Both the position numbers and the translations under genes were made by a program. From positions 3,585,584-3,649,583 of the forward strand of contig NC_009142.1 of NCBI RefSeq assembly GCF_000062885.1: 64,000 nucleotides of DNA, given 5' to 3'. This document shows positions 42,305-50,103 of this stretch, in pieces. Position 1 is the first letter of the stretch, and every line of letters begins with the position of its first letter. Source of the stretch: Saccharopolyspora erythraea NRRL 2338. GTDB taxonomy: Bacteria > Actinomycetota > Actinomycetes > Mycobacteriales > Pseudonocardiaceae. Below the pieces are notes generated by a model. That model saw nothing but the letters and a program-made list of their open reading frames with translations, had not been told where the DNA came from and made no database searches.

Positions 42305-43726
42305 ATGAGCTCGTCGTCGCACCACCACACGGACCCGACCTTCTACCGCACCCCGGCGGAGGCCATCGCCGCGCCCGCCGAGAAGCTGGCCTACGTCGTC
42401 GCCTTCGACCGCGGCGCCCAGCGCCCCGACGCCCTGACCGCCATCGGCACCGACCCGGAGTCCGACGGCTACGGCCGGGTGGTGGGGTGGACGGACCTGC
42501 CCACGCGCGGGGACGAACTGCACCACTTCGGCTGGAACGCGTGCAGCAGCTCCATCGCCCACGCCGAGCACCACGCCGGCGGTCTGCACCGCAGGTACCT
42601 GCTGCTGCCCGGCCTGCGGTCCTCGCGCATCCACGTCTACGACACCCACGCCGACCCGGCTCGCCCCGCGCTGGTGCGCACCATCGAGGCCGCCGAGCTC
42701 GCCGAGCGCGCGGGCTACTCCCGGCCGCATACGCTGCACTGCGGTCCGACCGGCATCTACCTGTCGTGCCTGGGCGGCGCGAACGGGTCGGACGGCCCCG
42801 GCGGCATCGCGGTGCTGGACCACGACACCTTCGACGTCGTGCGCGCGTGGGAGACCGACCGCGGCCCGCAGCACCTGGCCTACGACGCGTGGTGGCACCT
42901 CAACCACAACACGCTGATCACCAGCGAGTGGGGAACGCCCTCCATGATCGAGGACGGGCTGAACCCCGAACTGCTGCTCGGCAACCAGTACGGCCACGCG
43001 CTGCACTTCTGGGACCTCGACGCCGGCCGGCACGTCCAGCGCGTCGACCTCGGCGCCGAGCACCAGATGGTGCTGGAGCTGCGCCCCGCTCACAACCCCG
43101 ACGCGACCTGGGGCTTCGCGGGGGTGGTCGTGAGCACCGCGGACCTGTCGGCCTCGGTGTGGCGCTGGTACCGCGACGGCGACCGCTGGAACGCCGAGAA
43201 GGTCATCACGATCCCCGCCGAGCCGGCCGACCCGGAGGACCTGCCCCCGGCGCTCAAGCCGTTCGGTGCCGTGCCGCCCCTTGTCACCGACATCGCGCTG
43301 TCGGTCGACGACCGGTTCCTCTACGTCTCGTGCTGGGGAACCGGCGAGCTCAAGCAGTACGACGTCAGCGATCCCTCGCAGCCCAGGGAGGTCGGCTCGG
43401 TCCGGCTCGGCGGCATCACCCGCCGCACGCCGCACCCCGCCGCCCCGGACGAGGCGCTGTCGGGCGGGCCGCAGATGGTGGAGGTCAGCCGGGACGGCAG
43501 GCGCATCTACCTGTCCAACTCGCTCTACGGGTCGTGGGACGACCAGTTCTACCCCGACGGCGTCGGCGCCTGGCTGGCCAAGCTCGACACCGACCCGGAC
43601 GCCGGGGGAGGGCTGACGCCGGACCCGCGGTTCTTCCCGCGCGGTGCGGAGTTCCACGGCCTGCGGGTGCACCAGGTCCGGTTGCAGGGAGGGGACGCGT
43701 CCTCGGACTCCTACTGCTTCGCCTGA
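42305..43726 (+). CDS. SBP56-family selenium-binding protein/methanethiol oxidase
   Basis: A 473-residue seven-bladed beta-propeller of the SBP56 family. Conserved His-rich segments (HHFGWNACSSSIAHAEHH, SRPHTLHCGPTGIYLSCLGG, WWHLNHNTLITSEWG, GLRVHQVRLQGGDASSDSYCF) provide the copper ligands known in methanethiol oxidases, which turn methanethiol into formaldehyde, sulfide and peroxide. In the CSSC motif that carries the selenium-binding cysteine of animal homologues, the second Cys is Ser here. ATG at 42305 follows ACAGGAGC. No Sec or Tat signal is visible. It overlaps the 3' end of the opposite NmrA-like gene by 16 bases. Confidence 0.87.
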   Translation: MSSSSHHHTDPTFYRTPAEAIAAPAEKLAYVVAFDRGAQRPDALTAIGTDPESDGYGRVVGWTDLPTRGDELHHFGWNACSSSIAHAEHHAGGLHRRYLLLPGLRSSRIHVYDTHADPARPALVRTIEAAELAERAGYSRPHTLHCGPTGIYLSCLGGANGSDGPGGIAVLDHDTFDVVRAWETDRGPQHLAYDAWWHLNHNTLITSEWGTPSMIEDGLNPELLLGNQYGHALHFWDLDAGRHVQRVDLGAEHQMVLELRPAHNPDATWGFAGVVVSTADLSASVWRWYRDGDRWNAEKVITIPAEPADPEDLPPALKPFGAVPPLVTDIALSVDDRFLYVSCWGTGELKQYDVSDPSQPREVGSVRLGGITRRTPHPAAPDEALSGGPQMVEVSRDGRRIYLSNSLYGSWDDQFYPDGVGAWLAKLDTDPDAGGGLTPDPRFFPRGAEFHGLRVHQVRLQGGDASSDSYCFA

Positions 43727-44685
43727 GCCGCGTCCCGCTCGGGCAGACCCCGTCCCGGCTCGACGTCACCGCGGCGACGTGGGGACGTCGAGCCGTCGGC
43801 GAGTTCGTTCGCCCATTGCCGGAACGTGCGTGGGGCTCGAGCAGCGCACGGGCCGTTTCCTCCCGCTCGCGCAGCACGGGACTGCCGGATTGGGCGGCGA
43901 AGGCGGGCAGCGCGTGGAGCATCACGGCGATCGTGTCCTCGGGCCATCCCTCCCGCCGCCACCTGTCCACGGCCTGCTCCCGGGACAGTTCGACCAGCAG
44001 CTCCTTCGATGCCGAGCGCAGAGCCGAGTGCTGCCAGGCGCTCGGTGGCACTGACCGTGGTCCCGCTGACCTCGACCGTCCCGCGGTATGCGTTGCCGAG
44101 CAGCAGAGCCGCCGCGATCTCGGCGAGGTCGTGCTCGTGGATGAACGCGTATGGGGCGTCCGGGAGGTACTCGTGGATCTCCCGGCACTGCATGATCGTT
44201 TCCACTGCCGCGGCACCCGGAATCGGGTAGCCGCCGACTACCGCGTTGGCCATCACCGCGGTCGGCCGCAGGCCTGCCCACTCGTGCGTGTCCAGGCTCC
44301 GCTCGAACGCCGACCACTGCCAGGTCTCCTCGGAGATCTCGTCCTCGAAGTCGGAGCCGTGCGGGCCGAGCCTGACGACCCGGCTGATCCCGTTCGCGAC
44401 GAGCGCGTTGGTGAGCGCACGCAGTGGTTGAAGAAACTCACCGACAAGACCGGCGAGGAACACCCGCTCGGAGCCTGAGGCGGCTGCGGCGAACGCGGCC
44501 GGGTCGGTGACCGTCCCGACGTGCAGCACGACGTTCTCCGGCCAGCCGTCCGCCTCCGACGGCGGAATCAGAACGCGCACCTGCTCGCCGCGGTCGTGCA
44601 GGCATCCGGCCAGACTTCGGACGACGGACACCGTCGGTACGGCCCCCGGCTTCCGGGACGGGGGCATGGCCGTGAGCAGGATCAT
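43711..44685 (-). pseudogene. NmrA-like NAD(P)-binding protein with two compensating frameshifts
   Basis: Minus-strand gene starting at ATG 44685 after GAGGAG. The N-terminal 225 residues resemble NmrA/SDR-type proteins (RVVRLGPHGSDFEDE, AFERSLDTHEWAGLRPTAVMANAV, YAFIHEHDLAEIAAALLLG). From about base 44010 the family-like sequence continues in another frame (ELLVELSREQAVDRWRREGW to AFAAQSGSPVL), then returns near 43840 to the first frame (PRTFRQWANELADG). In the main frame the intervening 55 residues are Arg/Ala-rich nonsense. The glycine motif expected at residues 5-12 is also degraded (TAMPPSRKPG). Either a decayed gene or two sequencing indels. Confidence 0.7.
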
Positions 44686-44936
44686 CGAAACTCCTCGGGA
44701 AGACCGGTATCTCGAACCCGGAAGCCAGCGACGAGCCAGGGCGTCGTTTCAGCAGAAAGTCCCAACCGGTTTGTCAAGCTTTCCGCCATGAACTTTCGCC
44801 GTGGCTGCCGGCGCGGGTTCGAAACCGCGTTGTTGAAGGCCTTCCGAAACCATGCGATGGCGCCCCAGGTGGTGTCTGCGCGCGCGGTCCTTCATCGGGT
44901 TCGCGTCCGGTTTGGTGCAGTAGTCCAATTGGGCCC

Positions 44937-45281
44937 ATGGATGCGTTACGACTTCTCCTCTGCGCCGGACTGGCCGTCGCGGCCGTCGGCTGCGCCGTGC
45001 AACAGGACTCCGCCACCCAGGCCGGCCCGGCCCCGCCGGTGGCCGCACCGGCGCCCGATCGCGCCGAACGGGCCACGATCAGCGGCACGATCGCCTCCGG
45101 TGTCGAAACCGGGTGCTACGTGCTGCGTTCGGGCGGCAAGCTTTACCAGCTGATCGGGGACGACCCGGACATCCGCAGGCCGGGACTGCACGTGGTGGTC
45201 CGCGGTGAGGCTCGGCCGGGCACGCCCACGACCTGCATGCAGGGAATTCCCTTCCACGTCACCGACGCCCGCCCGGCGTAG
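44937..45281 (+). CDS. small secreted lipoprotein
   Basis: A 114-residue protein with a lipoprotein signal (LRLLLCAGLAVAAVGC, lipobox AAVGC with Cys19), a Pro/Ala linker, then a small beta-rich domain (RATISGTIASGVETGCYVLRSGGKLYQLIG, GLHVVVRGEA) with two further cysteines, probably disulphide-bonded. It resembles the OB-fold-like DUF5818-type small lipoproteins but I do not claim a family. ATG at 44937 has only a weak ribosome site. The 251 bases before it hold no gene. Confidence 0.65.
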   Translation: MDALRLLLCAGLAVAAVGCAVQQDSATQAGPAPPVAAPAPDRAERATISGTIASGVETGCYVLRSGGKLYQLIGDDPDIRRPGLHVVVRGEARPGTPTTCMQGIPFHVTDARPA

Positions 45282-45342
45282 CGCTCGGCCGACGGTCTGG
45301 GGTCTGGGGTTCGGTTTCCCGGGGGACGTCACGGCACGGTCG

Positions 45343-46200
45343 TCAGCCGATCGACCGGTTCTGCTGCGGCGCGGCGATGCTCTCCGGCACGCCGCTGGGG
45401 CGCAGCAAGGTGCGCAGCAGGTGCGGCACGAGGTCGCGGCCGCGGCTCAGCAGCCACGGAACTCCCTTGAACACCAACCACCCCAGGTGGTCGAGCCGCC
45501 GCACGCGCACTCCGCCGGAGCACTGCAACGAGACCTCCCCGGAGACGGTCACACCGGCTTCGGCGAACTGGCACGCGAAGGCGTGCGCGAGCAGCCGGTG
45601 TCCGAGCTCGCAGGGGTGCAGCCGATCGACGCTCCAGATCGAGGGGTGGTACGCGCCGGGCAGCCGGTCGAGGTCGACGACTCCGGAGCCGTTGCGGTGC
45701 GCGGCGGCCTCCAGCGCGGAGTTGAGCTCACCGATGCGCGCGGCGAGCAGGCGGCGCAGCGGCCCCGGTAGCCGGAAAACCCTGCCGTGGTCGTGGTAGC
45801 GGATGGTCACCACCGCCGCGCCCGCCGCGGTCAGCGACGACAGCACGCGGTCGAGGTCGGCGTGCATGCGTTCGGCGTCGAAGTCCGATCGCATCGTGTC
45901 GTTCATCCCCACGATCACCACGGCGAGGTCGGGCTCCTCCCGCAGCGCCAGCGGCAGCTGGTGGTTGCGGACGTCGGCCACGCGCGCCCCGCTGGTGGCG
46001 ACGTTGGCCAGGCGCACGTCCATCGCACCGGCGAGTATCGGCGCGAAGCCGCGCCAGGCGCCGCCTCGCACCGGGTCGCCGATGCCCACGGCGATGGAGT
46101 CGCCCAGGACCGCTAGCGTGGTCGGCTCACCTCGCGCCGACGGGACCGGAGTGATCGCCTCTGCGTGCACGCGCACATGATTCTGAGCGATGCTCCACAT
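45343..46200 (-). CDS. SGNH/GDSL-family hydrolase
   Basis: A 285-residue GDSL-type esterase/lipase. Blocks are clear: LGDSIAVGIGDP (catalytic Ser35), the NVATSGARVADV glycine block, VIVGMNDTMRSD (Asn100), and SVDRLHPCELGHRLLA with catalytic Asp/His. No signal peptide. Minus-strand ATG at 46200 is chosen although no ribosome site is obvious; homologues begin shortly before the GDS block. The C-terminal 60 residues are basic and may contact membrane or RNA. Substrate unknown. Confidence 0.83.
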   Translation of the reverse strand: MWSIAQNHVRVHAEAITPVPSARGEPTTLAVLGDSIAVGIGDPVRGGAWRGFAPILAGAMDVRLANVATSGARVADVRNHQLPLALREEPDLAVVIVGMNDTMRSDFDAERMHADLDRVLSSLTAAGAAVVTIRYHDHGRVFRLPGPLRRLLAARIGELNSALEAAAHRNGSGVVDLDRLPGAYHPSIWSVDRLHPCELGHRLLAHAFACQFAEAGVTVSGEVSLQCSGGVRVRRLDHLGWLVFKGVPWLLSRGRDLVPHLLRTLLRPSGVPESIAAPQQNRSIG

Positions 46201-46585
46201 CCGGTGAGGTATCGGTGGCGATCCGGCGACCGTCAGGCGAAGACTCGGCGCGGGCGCGGACGCGGCGGGGGCGCGGACGCGGCGGGGGCGCAAGCCCGAT
46301 GGCGGTGCGCGACGCTCCTCGGCGCCGAACGGACCTACCGCCACGGCCGGGTCGCCGGCACTTTCGAACCACGACGAAAGTAGCGTTGGGTGACCACGAT
46401 CTGGTTGCCGTGCCGTTCTCGCTGGTGTTGTTCGCCTTGATCATCACTCTCGGAAACCGAACTGCTCCGTTTGGTTCACTCGATAGAGATCGTTCTGTGG
46501 GACGCTCCCGGAAAGACAGCAGCCTGGGGGCACGCGGCGGCGCTGTCCGCGGCGCACCCCGGCTCGCCGGGAGAGGACAACGCCT
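46201..46585. other. 385-base divergent intergenic region with a 17-base tandem repeat
   Basis: No gene is supported. GCGCGGACGCGGCGGGG is repeated in tandem (46254-46270 and 46271-46287). The region towards the endonuclease gene (46380-46500) is AT-richer and should hold its promoter. Confidence 0.45.
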
Positions 46586-47395
46586 GTGCACAACGCCCGC
46601 TGGAAACCCTTACCCCTGCTGCTCGGCTTCGCGCTGGTGGCCGTCGCGCCCCAGGCCTCGGCAGCCGAGCCCGTCGAACCGCATGCCGGTGCCCCGGTGG
46701 TCACCGCCGACGACTACTACCAGGACGCGATCGGCAAGACCGGCGAGGAGCTCAAGACCGCCCTCCACCAGATCATCGGCAACGGCACCACGACGCTCTC
46801 CTACGACGGGGTCTGGGACGCGCTCAAGGCCACCGACGAGGACCCGCAGAACCCGGCCAACGTCGTCCTGCTCTACACCGGGCGTTCGCAGAGCAAGGAC
46901 ACCAACGGCGGCGGCGCCGACGACTGGAACCGCGAGCACGTCTGGGCCAAGTCGCACGGTGACTTCGGCACCGCCCCGGGCCCCGGCACCGACGTCCACC
47001 ACCTGCGCCCGACCGACGTCTCGGTCAACAGCACGCGCGGCAGCAAGGACTTCGACATGGGCGGCTCGGAGGTCGGCGAGGCGCCCGGCAACTTCACCGA
47101 CGACGACTCCTACGAGCCGCGCGACGAGGTCAAGGGCGACGTCGCGCGAATGATCTTTTACATGGCGGTGCGCTGGCAGGGCCAGGAAGGCTTCGCCGAC
47201 CTGGAGCTCAACGACAACGTCGACAACGGTTCGGCGCCGTTCATGGGCCGGGTGTCGGTGCTTCGCGAGTGGCACGCCCAGGACCCGCCGGACGAGTTCG
47301 AGAAGCGCCGCAACCAGGTCATCTTCGACCAGTTCCAGCACAACCGGAACCCGTTCATCGACCACCCGGAGTGGGTCGGCGAGATCTGGCGCTGA
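46586..47395 (+). CDS. secreted endonuclease I family nuclease
   Basis: A 269-residue exported nuclease. Residues 1-27 are a signal peptide (PLPLLLGFALVAVAPQASA). The mature enzyme has the beta-beta-alpha-metal motif of EndA/NucM nucleases: DWNREHVWAKSHGDFG and DVHHLRPTDVSVNSTRGSKDF, later RMIFYMAVRWQG and KRRNQVIFDQFQHNRNPFIDHPE. It cuts DNA and perhaps RNA outside the cell. GTG at 46586 follows GGGAGAGGA. It is a second extracellular nuclease besides the HNH protein at 22939. Confidence 0.88.
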   Translation: MHNARWKPLPLLLGFALVAVAPQASAAEPVEPHAGAPVVTADDYYQDAIGKTGEELKTALHQIIGNGTTTLSYDGVWDALKATDEDPQNPANVVLLYTGRSQSKDTNGGGADDWNREHVWAKSHGDFGTAPGPGTDVHHLRPTDVSVNSTRGSKDFDMGGSEVGEAPGNFTDDDSYEPRDEVKGDVARMIFYMAVRWQGQEGFADLELNDNVDNGSAPFMGRVSVLREWHAQDPPDEFEKRRNQVIFDQFQHNRNPFIDHPEWVGEIWR

Positions 47396-47549
47396 CGTGG
47401 CCGGCGCCGGTGGCCCTCCCGCCGCCGGCGCAGGCTTGTGCTTTCCTACAACGCCGACGGCTGCCGTTGGAGGATCACCCGCTTCCGGCCGCGACCGCGA
47501 CGGCACATCCTGGCTGATCACAACAGTGCGCGTGCGGGAGGGCAGAGCG

Positions 47550-49106
47550 ATGGCGAACGAGGTGGCGCCGCCACCGGTCACCGCGGTCGAGCAGAACGGC
47601 GTCGAGCGGATCCCCGACCACGAACGCACCGCGGGGCCCCTGGACCTGTTCCGCCTCAGCTTCGGCGGTGCCAACACGTTCTCGACCGCCGTGCTCGGCG
47701 CGTTCCCCATCCTGTTCGGCCTGTCCTTCTGGCAGGGACTGGCCGCGACCGCGCTCGGCCTGACCGCGGGGGCGCTCGTGCTGTGCCCGATGGCGGTGTT
47801 CGGCCCGGCCAACGGGACCAACAACGCGGTCTCCTCGTCCGCGCACCTCGGCGTGCACGGCCGGATCGTCGGCTCGTTCCTGTCGCTGCTGACCGCGGTG
47901 ACCTTCTTCGCCATCTCGGTGTGGAGCTCCGGTGACGCGCTGGTCGGCACGGCGAGCCGGGTGCTGCACGTGCCGGAGACGCCCGTCGCGTTCGCCGTCG
48001 CCTACGCGGTGTTCGCCGGGCTGGTGCTGGTGGTGTGCGTCTACGGGTTCCGCTTCATGCTGCTGGTCAACAAGATCGCGGTGGTGGCGGCCACGACGTT
48101 GTTCGTGCTGGGCGCGTTCGCCTTCGGCGGCTCCTTCGACCCGTCGTACGCGGGGACGCTCGACGCGGGCGACCCGTCGGCGTTCTGGCCGTCGTTCATC
48201 GGTGCCGCGCTGATCGTGCTGGCCAACCCGGTCTCGTTCGGCGCCTTCCTCGGTGACTGGTCGCGCTACATCCCGGCTTCGACGCCCCGGCCGCGGGTCG
48301 TGGCGGCGGCGCTGTTCGCCCAGCTCGCCACGATCGTGCCGTTCGGGTTCGGGCTGGCGACCGCCACCGTGATCGCCACCGCGGCGCCGCAGTACCTGGC
48401 CGCCGAGGCACCGAACTACGTCGGCGGGCTGCTCGCGGTCGCCCCCGGCTGGTACTTCGCGCCGCTGTGCCTGATCGCGCTCATCGGCGGCATGTCGACC
48501 GGCACCACCGCGCTCTACGGCACCGGCCTGGACTTCTCCAGCGTCTTCCCGCGGTTCTCCCGGGTGCAGGCCACCGCGCTGGTCGGCGCCGCGGCCATCG
48601 CGCTGATCTTCGCAGGCCGGTTCGGGCTGAACCTGGTGCAGAGCATCTCCACCTTCGCCACGCTGATCGTCACCTGCACCGCGCCGTGGATGGTGGTCAT
48701 GACCCTCGGCTACCTCACCCGGCGCGGCTGGTACGACCCGGACGCGCTGCAGGTGTTCAACCGGCGCCAGCGCGGTGGCCGGTACTGGTTCGACCACGGG
48801 TGGAACTGGCGCGGCATGTCGGCGTGGCTGCTGTCGGCGGCCACCGCGCTGATGTTCGTCAACAGCCCCGGCCAGTTCGTGGGCCCGTTCGGCCACCTCG
48901 CGGGCGGTGTCGACATCGGCCTGCCGCTGTCGCTGGTGCTGGCCGCCGTCGTCTACCTCGCGCTGCTGCGGATCTTCCCGGAGCCGCGCGGCGTCTTCGG
49001 CCCGGACGGCCCGCGGTGGGTGCCCGCCGCCGACACGCCGGTGCCGCCGATCGTGGACCCCGCCGACGTCGTCGTGGGCGGCACGGCGGTGTCCACACCG
49101 GACTGA
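47550..49106 (+). CDS. NCS1-family purine/cytosine (or related) permease
   Basis: A 518-residue transporter with 12 predicted membrane segments. NCS1 features: DLFRLSFGGANTFSTAVLGAFPILFGLSFWQG, FGPANGTNNAVSSSAHLGVHGRIVGS, NPVSFGAFLGDWSRYIP and GLDFSSVFPRFSRVQAT. ATG at 47550 follows GGGAGGG. The family imports nucleobases, hydantoins, allantoin or thiamine precursors by symport. A TenA-family gene lies 220 bases downstream in the same direction, which favours a thiamine-pyrimidine (CytX-like) role but does not prove it. Confidence 0.87.
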   Translation: MANEVAPPPVTAVEQNGVERIPDHERTAGPLDLFRLSFGGANTFSTAVLGAFPILFGLSFWQGLAATALGLTAGALVLCPMAVFGPANGTNNAVSSSAHLGVHGRIVGSFLSLLTAVTFFAISVWSSGDALVGTASRVLHVPETPVAFAVAYAVFAGLVLVVCVYGFRFMLLVNKIAVVAATTLFVLGAFAFGGSFDPSYAGTLDAGDPSAFWPSFIGAALIVLANPVSFGAFLGDWSRYIPASTPRPRVVAAALFAQLATIVPFGFGLATATVIATAAPQYLAAEAPNYVGGLLAVAPGWYFAPLCLIALIGGMSTGTTALYGTGLDFSSVFPRFSRVQATALVGAAAIALIFAGRFGLNLVQSISTFATLIVTCTAPWMVVMTLGYLTRRGWYDPDALQVFNRRQRGGRYWFDHGWNWRGMSAWLLSAATALMFVNSPGQFVGPFGHLAGGVDIGLPLSLVLAAVVYLALLRIFPEPRGVFGPDGPRWVPAADTPVPPIVDPADVVVGGTAVSTPD

Positions 49107-49326
49107 GACGCGACCGCCGGTCTGCGTTCCGGTTCGCGGCAGACGACCCGGCAGCGTGGTGTCGCGGCGTCTGCGCGCGCGGCACGCCGCCGACGGCGTG
49201 CGGCAGGTCCGCGAGGCGGCCGCCCAGGCCTTGTGCCGCTTCCTCGTGGAGGTGCGCGGCTCTTGACCAATGCTGCGTGCGGCGAGTCGGCACCGCGGTC
49301 CGCCCGCGCGTGAGACGATCGTGGCC

Positions 49327-49986
49327 ATGACTGCTTCGGCACGTGCCCTGTTGGAGTCTGTGCAGCAGGATCTGGCGCCCCAGGACGACGACAACCGGCT
49401 GGTCCCGCTGGTGCGGGACGGCAGGGCGCCGCGGGCGGTGCTCGCCGCGCTCGCCGCGGAGGAGCACCGCATCGTGGCCAGCGACTGGCGCAGCTTCCTG
49501 ACGCTGGCCGGGCGGGCCACCGACGAGCCGACCCGCGAGTTCTTCGCCGGGCTCGCCCAGGGCGAGGGCGTCGCCCTCAAGGCCCTGCCGGTGCTCGCCT
49601 CGGCGCTGGGCATGGACCGGGAGGCGGTGCGCGCCTACCGTCCGCAGGCGGGCTGCCAGGCGTACCCGGCGTACGTGGCGTGGCTGGCGCTCAACGCCGA
49701 GCCGGCCGACGCCGTGGTCGGCGTGGTGGCCAACTTCGCCGCATGGGGCCAGTACTGCGCGAGCATCGCCAAGGCGCTGCGCAGCCAGTACGGCCTCGAC
49801 GACGACGCGTGCGCGTTCTTCGACATGTTCGCCTCACCGCCGCCGGAGGCCCAGGAGCAGGCCCTCGCCGCGGTGCAGGCCGGCATCGACGCGGGCCGCG
49901 TCACCGACGCGGCACGGGAGTACGGGCGGCTGTTCCAGAGCTACGAGCTGATGTTCTGGAACACCCTCGCCGACCAGGCAGGCTGA
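49327..49986 (+). CDS. TenA/THI-4 family protein
   Basis: A 219-residue all-helical protein of the TenA/heme-oxygenase-like fold. Recognisable parts are VLAALAAEEHRIVASDWRSFLTLAGRA, EPTREFFAGLAQGEGVALKALPVLA, CQAYPAYVAWLALNAE and FQSYELMFWNTLADQA. TenA hydrolyses thiamine breakdown products for salvage; many actinobacterial members are only labelled transcriptional regulator TenA. ATG at 49327 has a weak ribosome site. The NCS1 permease upstream could supply its substrate. Confidence 0.78.
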   Translation: MTASARALLESVQQDLAPQDDDNRLVPLVRDGRAPRAVLAALAAEEHRIVASDWRSFLTLAGRATDEPTREFFAGLAQGEGVALKALPVLASALGMDREAVRAYRPQAGCQAYPAYVAWLALNAEPADAVVGVVANFAAWGQYCASIAKALRSQYGLDDDACAFFDMFASPPPEAQEQALAAVQAGIDAGRVTDAAREYGRLFQSYELMFWNTLADQAG

Positions 49987-50103
49987 CCGGCCCGCTACGC
50001 CCGCAGCGGCCGGTCGCCGCGCCCGCGGTTCTTCCGATCCGGGCACGGCGGCGACCGGGAAGCGGCTATGTCGATCGCGTTTGCGGCCCCACGCGGAATC
50101 CCG

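Noticed and set aside
47475-49613. Long minus-strand frame opposite the NCS1 permease and TenA gene
   Set aside because: Arg/Gly/Asp/Gln-rich shadow of real genes, no recognisable motif.
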